64,000 bases of DNA, taken from contig NZ_FUKU01000059.1 of assembly GCF_900163865.1 (NCBI RefSeq), forward strand, positions 62,001-126,000, written 5' to 3'. This document shows positions 44,537 to 53,954 of this stretch, piece by piece. A model generated the notes under the pieces. That model made no database searches. It was not told the origin of the DNA and saw only the letters and a list, made by a program, of their open reading frames with translations. A program made the position numbers and the translations under genes. The DNA comes from Sphingobacterium sp. JB170. Its GTDB lineage: Bacteria > Bacteroidota > Bacteroidia > Sphingobacteriales > Sphingobacteriaceae. Numbering within the stretch: position 1 is the first letter of the stretch; each line of letters starts with the position of its first letter.

Positions 44537-44980
44537 TTATTCTGAAATTACTTCAAAAGGTACCTGAACCTTAACTTCCTTATGTAAGTTAAGGTTTGCA
44601 ACGTACTCACCTAATTGTTTAGGCTCTTCTTCGAAGGTGATACGGCGACGATCTACATCGTAACCTTGTGCCTTCAAAGCTTCCGCAATTTGAATACTAT
44701 TTACTTTACCAAATATTTTTCCAGACTCACCCGCTTTAGCACCGATAGTAAGTTTTGCACTTTCTAATTTCGAAGCTAGTTCTGTTGCGTCTTTCTTAAT
44801 TTTCTCTTGTTTGAATTGCGCTTGTTTAATATTCTCTGCTAATACTTTTTTAGCGGAAATTGTTGCTAAAGTAGCATATCCTTGAGGTATTAAATAGTTA
44901 CGACCATAGCCTGGCTTTACAACCACAACATCGTCTTTTTCGCCAAGGCTTTTAATATCTTGTTTTAATATAACTTCCAT
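44537..44980 (-). CDS. rplI: 50S ribosomal protein bL9
   Basis: The 147 aa contain the N-terminal MEVILKQDIKSLGEKDDVVVVKPGYGRNYLIPQGYA signature, the long connecting helix (LAENIKQAQFKQEKIKKDATELASKLE) and the C-terminal domain. It binds 23S rRNA near the L1 stalk. It is the third gene of rpsF-rpsR-rplI, 12 bases after rpsR. Confidence 0.98.
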   Translation of the reverse strand: MEVILKQDIKSLGEKDDVVVVKPGYGRNYLIPQGYATLATISAKKVLAENIKQAQFKQEKIKKDATELASKLESAKLTIGAKAGESGKIFGKVNSIQIAEALKAQGYDVDRRRITFEEEPKQLGEYVANLNLHKEVKVQVPFEVISE

Positions 44981-44992
44981 GTCGTATCCTCC

Positions 44993-45256
44993 TTATTTTA
45001 ATGAATCTGTTACGTAAGGTAATAAACCAACAATACGCGCACGTTTTACCGCTTGCGCAACCTTACGTTGGAACTTCAATGATGTACCGGTAAGACGACG
45101 AGGTAAAATTTTACCTTGATCATTTACAAATTTCAATAAGAAGTTTGCGTCTTTATAATCGATATATTTAATACCATTTTTCTTGAAACGGCAGTATTTT
45201 TTACGGTTGTCCTCTACTTTAGGGGCAGTCACGTATTGGATATTATCGTTTGCCAT
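44993..45256 (-). CDS. rpsR: 30S ribosomal protein bS18
   Basis: The 87 aa carry [39 protein letters not shown] and the C-terminal [23 protein letters not shown], full length. It forms a dimer with bS6 on the platform. Its start overlaps the rpsF stop by one base (TAATG), which suggests translational coupling. Confidence 0.98.
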   Translation of the reverse strand: MANDNIQYVTAPKVEDNRKKYCRFKKNGIKYIDYKDANFLLKFVNDQGKILPRRLTGTSLKFQRKVAQAVKRARIVGLLPYVTDSLK

Positions 45257-45618
45257 TAGTTTGCTACCTCCTCAGTTTTTGCTTTTTTGTTGAATGCTCC
45301 GCTACGTTTTTTCTCGTTGTATGCTACTGCGTGTTTCTCCAATGCAATAGTTAGGAAACGCATAACACGCTCGTCACGTTTGTATTCAAGTTCTAATTTT
45401 TTAATTAATTCACCCGGAGCCTTGAATTCAGTTAAGTGATAAAACCCAGTAGTTTTTTTCTGGATTGGATACGCTAATTTTTTCAAACCCCAATTGTCTT
45501 CAGCGACAATTTCGGCTCCGCTTTCAGTAAGAATGTTCTTGAACTTAGCTACTACTTCTTGAGCAGCCTCCTCTGAAAGCAACGGGGTAAGAATGATGAC
45601 AGATTCGTACTGTTGCAT
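45256..45618 (-). CDS. rpsF: 30S ribosomal protein bS6
   Basis: The 120 aa include the ferredoxin-like fold ([52 protein letters not shown], and [19 protein letters not shown]) and a Lys-rich C-terminal tail. It is the first gene of the operon. Its leader contains a hairpin at the predicted transcript start, discussed separately. A -7 box is at 45667-45674. Confidence 0.98.
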   Translation of the reverse strand: MQQYESVIILTPLLSEEAAQEVVAKFKNILTESGAEIVAEDNWGLKKLAYPIQKKTTGFYHLTEFKAPGELIKKLELEYKRDERVMRFLTIALEKHAVAYNEKKRSGAFNKKAKTEEVAN

Positions 45619-45647
45619 TTTAAATAAATTTGTTAATTATTTTATTT

Positions 45648-45663
45648 TTCCGTACTTACGGAA
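45648..45663 (-). promoter_or_regulatory. Hairpin in the rpsF leader RNA
   Basis: The minus-strand leader holds TTCCGTA-AG-TACGGAA (7-bp stem) at the predicted 5' end of the transcript, about 30 bases before the rpsF start. It contains CCG, an element that is conserved in known S6:S18-binding leader motifs. I cannot show that it is the same motif. Confidence 0.4.
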
Positions 45664-45666
45664 TTG

Positions 45667-45674
45667 CAAAGGTA
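45667..45674 (-). promoter_or_regulatory. -7 box (TACCTTTG) of rpsF-rpsR-rplI
   Basis: Minus-strand TACCTTTG, 49 bases upstream of the rpsF start, matches the Bacteroidota consensus. The -33 region is T-rich but lacks a clear TTG. Confidence 0.65.
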
Positions 45675-45709
45675 GTAATAATTTTTATTTTATAAAACGA
45701 ATTAAAAAA

Positions 45710-46084
45710 TTAAGACAGGAAAATACCATCGAGATAGTACCACTTACCGTGGGAAGCCTTAAATGTGGATTTTTCGTGTTGTATTCGGGGTTCCAATGAT
45801 TCCAAATAATGTGCTTTGAATTCAACCGTCGTTTTTGTAGTATTTAAAATTTCTAGACGCATCCATTTACGCTGATCCGTCCAACTTTGAACGTCCACTT
45901 TTTTTATAAATCGCCTAGAGGTAGGGTGAGTTGTATTATATAGAAAATCTATGAGCCCCTTTGTAAAAGCTGTATATCGGGCGCGCATGAGTGATTCTGC
46001 GGTATGTGCCTTGCCGAGGTCATCGTGAATCAGTTTGCAACACGCTGTATATTGCATGAGGCTACCACATGGACATTTCTCCAT
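45710..46084 (-). CDS. ychJ: YchJ-family SEC-C motif protein
   Basis: A 124-aa member of the UPF0225 family. An N-terminal Cys cluster (CPCGSLMQYTACC) forms the SEC-C-like zinc site, and AESLMRARYTAFTKG plus TSRRFIKKVDVQSWTDQRKWMRLEI complete the NTF2-like fold. The role is unknown. It follows the cupin/JmjC gene after 4 bases, likely on the same transcript. Confidence 0.88.
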   Translation of the reverse strand: MEKCPCGSLMQYTACCKLIHDDLGKAHTAESLMRARYTAFTKGLIDFLYNTTHPTSRRFIKKVDVQSWTDQRKWMRLEILNTTKTTVEFKAHYLESLEPRIQHEKSTFKASHGKWYYLDGIFLS

Positions 46085-46088
46085 TGTC

Positions 46089-46952
46089 TTAATGATTTTT
46101 TAATGTTTCGTTACTTTTTTCAAAAGCGCGTCGTTGTTTGTAGTTCACCCATTTCTTTTTAAATATTTTACGTAATATTTTATCGGTATACCGCATGACG
46201 AAAACTTCTTTAAGCATCCGAATTAAACGGCCAGGTGCGCTGGGGAAGGAGCGTAGCGATATGGAGAATCCCGGCTCTAGATAACGGTTGAAATGCCAGT
46301 ATCCGCTCGGCATAAAAAGCGCATCTCCCGGCTCCATAAAAATTTCATATCCCCGAGCAAATTTTAATGCAGGAAATTGTCCCATATCTGGTGTTTCATA
46401 ATTCAAGTTGTACACGGTGTGGACAGACAAGGGTACTTTGTAAAGGTAGACACCTTGATCATTAGGGAATAGAAGGACTCGCTTACGACCTTCAAATTGA
46501 AAATGAAGCAAATCAGCTAAATCAATATCATAGTGCATCAAGACACGCGCTTCACTGCCTCCAAAAAATAGAGTGGGGATTCGTTTAAAGTATTTAAAAC
46601 CAAGATCGGGATAAGAAAAGTTTTTTAAAAGCTCGGGTATTTTATCTGTAATTATAAAAAAGAAAATACGTAAATCCGACGGTTCGCGTTTTATCAGGTC
46701 GATGTACTCACGCATCTTCATTTTTGCTACTGGTTCATTTGTTGCTTTGTTTGGGTCCGCCGGCTTGTTGTCATAGAGATCTACGATTTGGTCGCCTGCT
46801 TGTTGGGCAATATAATTGAGATTCCATTTTTCGTATGCATTCCAGGTTTTTGCTAAACCCCTAATTAGTACTGGTTTTTTCGGTTTAAAGTATTTTTCTA
46901 AAAACTCTTTCTTATCGATTTTGTCTACCGTGTCGATTTGCGATAAATACAT
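46089..46952 (-). CDS. JmjC/cupin_8-type Fe(II)/2-oxoglutarate oxygenase-like protein
   Basis: A 287-aa protein. The iron-binding HxD is LMHYDIDLADLLHFQFEGRKRVLLFP (His-Tyr-Asp), and the distal His is in GDALFMPSGYWHFNRYLE. The N terminus (KPVLIRGLAKTWNAYEKWNLNYIAQQ) is the typical entry of cupin_8 proteins. These enzymes hydroxylate protein side chains, often in ribosomal proteins. Its location close to the rpsF-rpsR-rplI operon is suggestive only. The last ~60 residues form a basic tail. Target unknown. Confidence 0.85.
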   Translation of the reverse strand: MYLSQIDTVDKIDKKEFLEKYFKPKKPVLIRGLAKTWNAYEKWNLNYIAQQAGDQIVDLYDNKPADPNKATNEPVAKMKMREYIDLIKREPSDLRIFFFIITDKIPELLKNFSYPDLGFKYFKRIPTLFFGGSEARVLMHYDIDLADLLHFQFEGRKRVLLFPNDQGVYLYKVPLSVHTVYNLNYETPDMGQFPALKFARGYEIFMEPGDALFMPSGYWHFNRYLEPGFSISLRSFPSAPGRLIRMLKEVFVMRYTDKILRKIFKKKWVNYKQRRAFEKSNETLKNH

Positions 46953-47040
46953 AGTAAGCTATTATGCATTAAAAGTAACAAAAATATTTCTGTCAAAATT
47001 AGATCATACTTGTTTTGTGACAAACTAAGTTCCGATTATT

Positions 47041-47066
47041 AACGTTATCATTATAAAAATAACGTT
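47041..47066. promoter_or_regulatory. Inverted repeat before the lipocalin-like gene
   Basis: AACGTTAT (47041-47048) and ATAACGTT (47059-47066) are perfect 8-base arms with a 10-base spacer, ending 9 bases before the ATG. Each arm contains an AACGTT palindrome. This looks like a dimeric-repressor operator (TetR-like spacing), but no regulator gene is adjacent. Confidence 0.5.
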
Positions 47067-47075
47067 GTACTCTTT

Positions 47076-47582
47076 ATGACATCATTAAAGAATGAGTTAG
47101 TGGGCACTTGGTCCCTGCTATCATATATTGAGGTCCCGATTGGCGGAGAAGACTCACTATTTCCTATGGGGAAAACGCCTTATGGCATCTTAATGTATGC
47201 CGCGGACGGCTATATGTCGGTTCAGGTCGCTAAAGATGAGCGATTACTGTATAAAAGCAATGATAAGTTGATGGCCACACATGAAGAGATGGTGTCTTCC
47301 TTGCAAGGATATATGGCTTTTTCGGGTAAATATAAACTAGATAATAACAATGCTATTGTAAGTTATATTATTAAAAGCTCGTTATACCCCAATTGGAAAA
47401 ATAAAATACAGCGAAGAAAGATCGATTTTGAAGGTGATATTCTTTATTTGAAATCAACGGAGCCGATATTGTCAAATGGTGCATATGTCAATTCATACAT
47501 GACTTGGAAACGTGTCGATCGAACAATCGACGACTTTTTTGAGGAGCAAGTTTTGAACGACCAGCTCAGTTCTGAAAACTAG
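47076..47582 (+). CDS. Lipocalin-like domain protein
   Basis: A 168-aa protein of the lipocalin_5 family, probably cytosolic. LVGTWSLLSYIEV at the start, GILMYAADGYMSVQV, AFSGKYKLDNNN and the closing YMTWKRVD are the family landmarks. Such small beta barrels bind hydrophobic ligands; the ligand here is unknown. A perfect inverted repeat overlaps its likely promoter and leader. A strong hairpin follows at 47598. Confidence 0.85.
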   Translation: MTSLKNELVGTWSLLSYIEVPIGGEDSLFPMGKTPYGILMYAADGYMSVQVAKDERLLYKSNDKLMATHEEMVSSLQGYMAFSGKYKLDNNNAIVSYIIKSSLYPNWKNKIQRRKIDFEGDILYLKSTEPILSNGAYVNSYMTWKRVDRTIDDFFEEQVLNDQLSSEN

Positions 47583-47597
47583 ATTTAAAGTCCATTA

Positions 47598-47640
47598 TAC
47601 GTAAAGCGCCCCGTTCTATTAGAACGGGGCGCTTTACGTA
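47598..47640. terminator. Strong hairpin between convergent genes
   Basis: Twenty-base perfect arms (47598-47617 and 47621-47640) with a 3-base ATT loop, GC-rich in the middle. There is no T tract directly after either arm (ACTTCGCATTTTT follows on the plus strand), so termination may rely on the stem alone. Confidence 0.7.
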
Positions 47641-47655
47641 ACTTCGCATTTTTAC

Positions 47656-48828
47656 TTACTGCATCGCGTCAATTTTCGCTTGTATTTCTACTGATTTCGC
47701 TTCATCTTGTTGGAAATCGTAGTAACCTTTTAAGCTTCTTAACGCGTCAGAATCTGTTGGATTAAGTTCAACTACTTTTTCCAAATAAGGAAGGGCAACT
47801 TTAATTTCTTCTTTAAGCGCCGTTACTTTTGCACTATAATCCGTATTGGATAGTGTTTTGTCGTCATTTAATGCATGCAACTTTTCTCTTACCGTATTTA
47901 TAATCGTTGCCGCGGCATTTCTGTTCGCGTCCGAATAGTTCGGGTCAAGTGAAACGGCTTTCTTGTATGCTTCGATTGCTTCATCGGTATTATTAGCAGC
48001 GGAATGTGCTATACCTAAATAATAGTATAATGCTTTGTTTTCAGCATCTTTTGTAATTTGATTTTCAATGTCGGCGATAACTTTTGTTTCATTTCCAGCA
48101 ATTAGATTCAGCTCGATATTTTGTACCGCCGCATCGTTATCTTCAGGATATGCTTGTGCTGCTTGCGCTGCATATTCAATTGCGCTTGTGGTATCTTGAT
48201 TCGATAAGTATAATTTTGGCAGATCAACCATAATTGATTTGTGCGACGAGAATTCCTTTTCTGGAATTAACAACTTATACTTTTCGATCGCATTTGGATA
48301 ATCCTGATTTTGGATTGCCGCTAGACCTGAATAATAGGTAAGGGTAGTGTCTCCTGGAAGGTAAACTAAAGCATCATCAAATTCTTTATAAGCCGTTTTG
48401 AAATCTTGTTTCTCCCAGGCTGCAACTCCTTGGTTAAACTTAAATTGGCCAAGTACTTGGCCTGCCACTTTAATGTTTTCTGCATTTTCACCTTCAGTAT
48501 CTAACTCTTCTGCCTTTTTTATCGCATCATTAGCAGCGGTAGCCGCCTCCGGAGTGTTTTCCATCGCTGCAATATTTGCGTTAATTAATGCGGCTATCGT
48601 CCACGTCTCGGGCTTATCTTTTGTTTTTTCATGGGCTGTAGCTAAATCTATCGCTTCTTTAGCAGATTCCAAATTGCCTTTTCCTAATTCTGTTGAGCCG
48701 GCGCCTTTCAGTTCTTCAAATTTTTGCAAATTTGTTTTTGCTTTTTTCAAATTACTGTTCTGTGCAAAAGTAGTGGTAGTACCTGCAGCCACTAACAAAG
48801 AAAATACTATTGCTCTTTTTATGTTCAT
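47656..48828 (-). CDS. Exported TPR-repeat protein
   Basis: The 390 aa have a signal peptide (VFSLLVAAGTTTTFAQ) and several tetratricopeptide helices pairs such as FNQGVAAWEKQDFKTAYKEFDDAL, TYYSGLAAIQNQDYPNAIEKYKLL and ALYYYLGIAHSAANNTDEAIEAYKKAVSLDPN. It is a periplasmic protein-binding scaffold of unknown partners. It is 2 bases after the upstream TPR gene, so the pair is co-transcribed. Confidence 0.9.
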   Translation of the reverse strand: MNIKRAIVFSLLVAAGTTTTFAQNSNLKKAKTNLQKFEELKGAGSTELGKGNLESAKEAIDLATAHEKTKDKPETWTIAALINANIAAMENTPEAATAANDAIKKAEELDTEGENAENIKVAGQVLGQFKFNQGVAAWEKQDFKTAYKEFDDALVYLPGDTTLTYYSGLAAIQNQDYPNAIEKYKLLIPEKEFSSHKSIMVDLPKLYLSNQDTTSAIEYAAQAAQAYPEDNDAAVQNIELNLIAGNETKVIADIENQITKDAENKALYYYLGIAHSAANNTDEAIEAYKKAVSLDPNYSDANRNAAATIINTVREKLHALNDDKTLSNTDYSAKVTALKEEIKVALPYLEKVVELNPTDSDALRSLKGYYDFQQDEAKSVEIQAKIDAMQ

Positions 48829-48830
48829 AT

Positions 48831-49973
48831 CTAATTATTTGATAGTTGATTCAATAATAACTTGACGCGATCTAATTGCATCATATCGCCTGACTTTTCG
48901 TAAAATAACGAAAGTGATTTTAGAGCATTCACATCGTATGGTCTAATTTCATTTGCTTTAAGTAACAAATTTTGTGCCTGATACTGTGCATCTGAATTAT
49001 TTTCATCTTGTAAAAAGTCACTTAGGTACATGAGACCTAACGCGAGATTAGCCTCATAGTTGTTGCCATTTAGCTGTGTCACTTGCTGATAGTATCTTTT
49101 TGCAATCTCTTTATTCCCGACTGTTTCGTTCGCGAATCCAGCTAAATAGTTCAATTCAATATTTTCTGGCTCGTATTTAATCGCCTCGTCGATTATCGGA
49201 ACAATCGCTTTGTATTCGTTATTTTTAGCGAATACCTGAATAAGATTCATAAGTACCTGCTTATTCTCTGGAAATAGCGTACGTGCTGCTTGTAAGGTAT
49301 TTAATTCAGCCTGTTTATCACCGATTTTTCGATAGATGCCCGTGAGTTCCAGATAATATTCGGGAGCCGGGTCAGATTGTTTTATCACTTGCTTATAATA
49401 TTCCACTGCGGCATTATATTGTTCTGTTTGAGAGGCAAGTAGCGCCAGATTATACGTTACGTTATAGTTTGCAATATTTAAATCCTTGACCCGTATATAA
49501 CTGTCGTATGCGCTTGCGTAATCCTGTTTTTCAAGTGCTTTATTTGCATTGAATAGGTGCGCCGCTGCAAGGTTCTGTTTTACATACTTAATTTCGGCAC
49601 GATACTCAGACAGATTTCTATCTTTGATGTTTTTTAAAGCATTGTAGGTAACGTCGATCGGATCTGTGTCCGATTTGATGGTACGGGCCGAATCGGCATA
49701 CGCCAAAGAACTGTATATCATTGACCGCAATACGTTGACTTTCGAGTTTGCTGAATCTCTGCGCGTGGTGTACGTTGCGTCAATGAATTTTTTTGCGTTT
49801 TCCAGATTCTTTATATCGCCAGTTTGCGTGTAGAATGCAAAGGCATTACTACTCTCCTTATAATCAGACTGCGCGTGGCCGTGCAGTGAAACACACAGCC
49901 ATGCGCAGGTTACTAGCGAATAGACGCTAATCTGAATATTAGTTTTCTTCTTCGTTTTTATCTGTCGCATCAT
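48831..49973 (-). CDS. Second exported TPR-repeat protein
   Basis: A ~380-aa protein with signal peptide ([20 protein letters not shown]) and TPR units such as AEYRAEI-region helices, [29 protein letters not shown] and [26 protein letters not shown]. Starts at 49970, 49973 or 49991 are all possible; any of them overlaps the gyrA 3' end (stop at 49939), so translation may be coupled to gyrA. I use 49973. It probably works with the neighbouring TPR protein. Confidence 0.87.
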   Translation of the reverse strand: MMRQIKTKKKTNIQISVYSLVTCAWLCVSLHGHAQSDYKESSNAFAFYTQTGDIKNLENAKKFIDATYTTRRDSANSKVNVLRSMIYSSLAYADSARTIKSDTDPIDVTYNALKNIKDRNLSEYRAEIKYVKQNLAAAHLFNANKALEKQDYASAYDSYIRVKDLNIANYNVTYNLALLASQTEQYNAAVEYYKQVIKQSDPAPEYYLELTGIYRKIGDKQAELNTLQAARTLFPENKQVLMNLIQVFAKNNEYKAIVPIIDEAIKYEPENIELNYLAGFANETVGNKEIAKRYYQQVTQLNGNNYEANLALGLMYLSDFLQDENNSDAQYQAQNLLLKANEIRPYDVNALKSLSLFYEKSGDMMQLDRVKLLLNQLSNN

Positions 49974-52500
49974 TAGAAACTTCGTTTTCATCTATATCGC
50001 CTTCGACAATTTCGACCTCTTCTTCATCTTCTTTTTCAACTTTAGTGACAGAGGCGATCGCATCAGTGTCCTTAAGCGTAATTAATCGAACCCCTTGCGT
50101 TGCACGTCCCATAATACGGAGAGAGTTTACGCCGATACGAATCACGATGCCGGATTTGTTAATTATCATTAAATCATCGTCGTCTGTAACACCTTTAACA
50201 GTGACAAGTTCTCCCGTTTTCTCGGTGACATTAATAGTTTTAACACCTTTACCGCCACGATTGGTTACACGATAATCATCAATATCAGTGCGCTTACCAT
50301 ATCCATGCTCGGACACAACGAGAACTGTCGTTTCGGAGTCATCTACAGCAATCATGCCAACTACTGCATCGGTGCTGCTCGCTAATGTGATTCCCCGAAC
50401 ACCAGTTGCAGTTCTACCCATCGGTCTAACATTAGATTCGTTGAAACGGATCGCGCGGCCCGAGCGTAGTGCCATAACAATTTCACTACTTCCGGTTGTT
50501 AAACAAGCTTCTAGCAGCTCGTCTCCGTCATTAATATTTATGGCGTTGATACCATTCGCACGTGGGCGTGAATAAGCCTGTAACGAGGTCTTTTTAATAG
50601 TGCCTCGTTTTGTACACATAATGATGAAGTTGTTTTCAAGGTATTCTTGATCTTTCAAGTTGATAACTTTGATGAATGCCTTGATTTTTTCTTCTTTAGG
50701 GACGTTGATAATATTTTGTAAAGCGCGACCTCTCGAAGTGCGACTTCCTTCTGGGATTTCAAATGCACGGAGCCAGAAACAACGTCCTTTGTCCGTAAAC
50801 AATAAAAGGTAGTTGTGGGCTGAAGCAGTGATGATATGTTCGGTGAAGTCTTCCTCCCGCGTTGTGGTGCCAATTGATCCCTTTCCTCCTCGTCCTTGAC
50901 GGTGATAGTCCGATAAAGGAGTTCTTTTTACATAACTATTATGCGAAATGGTAATGACAATTTCTTCATCATCGATAAAGTCTTCCATACGCATGTCTTC
51001 TGCCGAATGTACAATTTCAGATCGACGCTCGTCACCGTATTTCTCTTTAATTTCGGCTAACTCGTCTTTGATGATTTGCATACGAAGAGACTCATCTGCA
51101 AGTACAGATTTTAAATAGTCAATTGTTTTCATCAGTTCGGCGTACTCCTCTTTGATCTTATCGCGTTCAAGTCCTGTTAGACGGCGCAACGTCATGTCTA
51201 AGATTGCTCTGGCTTGGATGTCGCTTAAAGCGAATTTCTCCATCAAACCCGTGCGTGCATCTTCTGGCGTTTGCGAAGCGCGGATAAGTTTGATAACCTC
51301 ATCGATGTGATCCAGCGCGATTAAATAGCCTTCTAAAATATGAGCACGTTTTTCAGCTTCTGCTAATTCGAATTTCGTACGACGAACGATAACCTCATGT
51401 CTATGTTCCACAAATTCGTGAATCATATCCTTTAAGTTCATCAACATCGGACGCCCTTTAACTAAAGCGATATTGTTAACCGAGAATGATGTCTGTAAAG
51501 CGGTGTATTTGTAAAGATTGTTTAAGACAACGTTAGCATTTGCTTCACGTTTTACTTCGTACACGATACGGAAACCATCGCGGTCGGACTCATCGCGGAT
51601 CGTAGAGATACCTTCTATTTTCTTTTCGTTAACTAGTTCGGCGGTCCGTTCAATCATATTCGCCTTGTTAACTTGGTATGGAATCTCCGTTACTATAATA
51701 CACTCCCGTCCATTTTTCAGAGTGTCGATTTCAGCGCGACCCCGCATCACAACACGGCCACGACCTGTTTCTAGCGCATCCTTAACACCGTTGTATCCGT
51801 AGATGATACCGCCGGTTGGAAAGTCTGGACCTTTTATATGCTGCATCAACTCGGAGATTTCTATCTCTCTATTATCGATATATGCAACTGTTCCGTCGAT
51901 AACCTCTGAAAGATTATGGGGAGCCATATTGGTAGCCATCCCAACCGCTATACCTGATGCCCCGTTAACGAGTAGGTTAGGAACGCGTGTTGGTAGAACC
52001 GTTGGCTCTTGAAGAGAGTCATCAAAATTTAATTGGAAATCAACTGTGTCTTTTGTAATATCAGAGAGCATTTCTTCTGCAATCTTCTTCAATCGAGCCT
52101 CCGTATATCGCATTGCTGCTGGTGGATCTCCATCGACAGAACCATAGTTTCCTTGTCCGTCTACCAATGGGTATCGCATACTCCATTCTTGTGCAAGCCG
52201 CACCATGGCGTCGTATACAGAAGAATCTCCGTGCGGGTGATATTTACCTAGTACATCACCAACGATACGGGCTGACTTTTTATAAGGTTTGCTACTGGTA
52301 ACTCCAAGGTCTAGCATACCGTAAAGAACACGCCTGTGAACCGGCTTCATACCATCCCTGGCATCGGGTAGAGCACGAGAAACTATAACAGACATAGAAT
52401 AATCTATGTAAGCCGATTTCATTTGATCTTCGATGTTAATAGGGATGATCCTGTCGTTAGCAGGAGCTAAGTTGTTTTCATTTTCTGTTTCTTCAGCCAT
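49939..52500 (-). CDS. gyrA: DNA gyrase subunit A
   Basis: The 853 aa cut and rejoin DNA in negative supercoiling. The catalytic Tyr132 lies in [10 protein letters not shown]. The quinolone pocket reads GDSSVYD (Ser93 and Asp97, matching the sensitive E. coli Ser83/Asp87). The C-terminal pinwheel has the GyrA-box stretch RQGRGGKGS and repeats [17 protein letters not shown]. The acidic tail is long ([19 protein letters not shown]). It is followed by the two TPR genes, the first overlapping its 3' end. Confidence 0.98.
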   Translation of the reverse strand: MAEETENENNLAPANDRIIPINIEDQMKSAYIDYSMSVIVSRALPDARDGMKPVHRRVLYGMLDLGVTSSKPYKKSARIVGDVLGKYHPHGDSSVYDAMVRLAQEWSMRYPLVDGQGNYGSVDGDPPAAMRYTEARLKKIAEEMLSDITKDTVDFQLNFDDSLQEPTVLPTRVPNLLVNGASGIAVGMATNMAPHNLSEVIDGTVAYIDNREIEISELMQHIKGPDFPTGGIIYGYNGVKDALETGRGRVVMRGRAEIDTLKNGRECIIVTEIPYQVNKANMIERTAELVNEKKIEGISTIRDESDRDGFRIVYEVKREANANVVLNNLYKYTALQTSFSVNNIALVKGRPMLMNLKDMIHEFVEHRHEVIVRRTKFELAEAEKRAHILEGYLIALDHIDEVIKLIRASQTPEDARTGLMEKFALSDIQARAILDMTLRRLTGLERDKIKEEYAELMKTIDYLKSVLADESLRMQIIKDELAEIKEKYGDERRSEIVHSAEDMRMEDFIDDEEIVITISHNSYVKRTPLSDYHRQGRGGKGSIGTTTREEDFTEHIITASAHNYLLLFTDKGRCFWLRAFEIPEGSRTSRGRALQNIINVPKEEKIKAFIKVINLKDQEYLENNFIIMCTKRGTIKKTSLQAYSRPRANGINAININDGDELLEACLTTGSSEIVMALRSGRAIRFNESNVRPMGRTATGVRGITLASSTDAVVGMIAVDDSETTVLVVSEHGYGKRTDIDDYRVTNRGGKGVKTINVTEKTGELVTVKGVTDDDDLMIINKSGIVIRIGVNSLRIMGRATQGVRLITLKDTDAIASVTKVEKEDEEEVEIVEGDIDENEVSNDATDKNEEEN

Positions 52501-52795
52501 ATTTTATTTGTTTCGATATAACTTTATGAGTGTTCATTATTTTACACACATCGCATGCGAAGTTACGATTTTTTTAATTCAAAAAGGAATCGAATTTTCT
52601 GAAATGGCCGTGTTAATTATAAAGGAAATACTGAAATTAATACTGGTTAAGATCGATGTGAATCGATTCGGGTGCGAATTAGAATTACCTATAATGCAAT
52701 CGAGTTTGTTCTATCAATTTTATATTAAAAATTGAATATGATTGAGTATTTTATAATAAATGTTTTAAAAGTGTGATAAATTTTAAAAAATGTAG

Positions 52796-52803
52796 TATTT
52801 TTG
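52796..52803 (+). promoter_or_regulatory. Candidate -7 box (TATTTTTG) of serC
   Basis: Matches TAnnTTTG, 66 bases before the serC start. The 52501-52795 stretch is AT-rich and holds no gene. Confidence 0.4.
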
Positions 52804-52869
52804 CTTTTTAATCAATCGATTTCGGTTGATATACTGTGTTATAATTTATTTACTATTAATATATTAGCG

Positions 52870-53937
52870 ATGAAACATAATTTTGGAGCAGGACCAAGCA
52901 TTCTTCCGAAGGAAGTATTTCAAGAGGCTTCTCAAGCGGTGATTGACTTTAATAACACCGGACTTTCGATTCTTGAGATATCGCACCGTTCCAAAGACTT
53001 CGAACAGGTGGTGATGGAAGCAGAGACGCTTGTGCGCGAATTACTTAGTGTTCCGGAAGATTACTCGGTATTGTTTTTACAAGGTGGGGCAACTCAGCAA
53101 TTTGCTATGGTTCCGATGAATATTTTGCCGGAGGGTGGTAAAGCCGCATACTTAGATACTGGCGTTTGGGCGTCCAAGGCAGCTAAAGAAGCAGCCAATG
53201 TAGGCACTGTCGAAATTATTGCCTCCTCGTCCGATAAAAATTATAGCTATGTCCCGAAAGGGATTACCGTGCCGAGTGACGCTTCATATTTTCATTACAC
53301 GTCAAACAATACGATATATGGAACCGAAGTTTACGAAAAACCAAATACGTCCATCCCGACCGTTGTCGATATGTCTTCGGATATCTTTAGCCGCGTGATA
53401 AATGTAGCTGAATATGATATAATATACGCCGGTGCGCAAAAGAACATGGGGCCAGCGGGTGTTACTTTAGTTATTGTCAAGAATTCCCTATTGGGTACAT
53501 CTAACCGAAAGATTCCTGCTATTTTTGACTATAGCGCGCACGCTAAAGCCAAGTCTATGTTTAATACTCCTGCTGTGTTTTCAATTTATGTGACTATGCT
53601 CAATTTGCGCTGGTTGAAAGCCAAAGGAGGGGTCGAGGTAATTGAACAAGAGAATATCGTTAAAGCGCGCACGCTTTATGACGAGATCGATCGTAACCCC
53701 TTTTTCAAGGGAACAGCCGCCCTGGAGGATCGCTCTCGAATGAATGTCACTTTTGTGATGGATAGTGAGGAGCAGGAAGCCGCGTTCTTGAAGCTCGCTA
53801 ATCACCGGGATTTGATCGGTATCAAAGGGCATCGCTCCGTAGGTGGATTTCGCGCATCAATTTATAACGCGTTATCGATCACCTCGATTAATGCATTGAT
53901 TGACGCGATGAGAGAGTTTGAAGAAGGTAACAAATAA
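52870..53937 (+). CDS. serC: Phosphoserine aminotransferase
   Basis: PLP enzyme of serine synthesis converting 3-phosphohydroxypyruvate to phosphoserine. I start it at the ATG at 52870 (MKHNFGAGPSILP), the classical SerC N terminus; the frame upstream is non-coding. The 355 aa show SILEISHRSKDF, LFLQGGATQQFAMVPMN, the Schiff-base Lys region YAGAQKNMGPAGVT, and GHRSVGGFRASIYNA. serA starts 17 bases after it. Confidence 0.97.
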   Translation: MKHNFGAGPSILPKEVFQEASQAVIDFNNTGLSILEISHRSKDFEQVVMEAETLVRELLSVPEDYSVLFLQGGATQQFAMVPMNILPEGGKAAYLDTGVWASKAAKEAANVGTVEIIASSSDKNYSYVPKGITVPSDASYFHYTSNNTIYGTEVYEKPNTSIPTVVDMSSDIFSRVINVAEYDIIYAGAQKNMGPAGVTLVIVKNSLLGTSNRKIPAIFDYSAHAKAKSMFNTPAVFSIYVTMLNLRWLKAKGGVEVIEQENIVKARTLYDEIDRNPFFKGTAALEDRSRMNVTFVMDSEEQEAAFLKLANHRDLIGIKGHRSVGGFRASIYNALSITSINALIDAMREFEEGNK

Positions 53938-53954
53938 TAAGAATATAAACTACA

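Noticed and set aside
52211..52231. Quinolone-resistance change in GyrA
   Set aside because: The residues equivalent to E. coli Ser83 and Asp87 are Ser93 and Asp97, the sensitive form.
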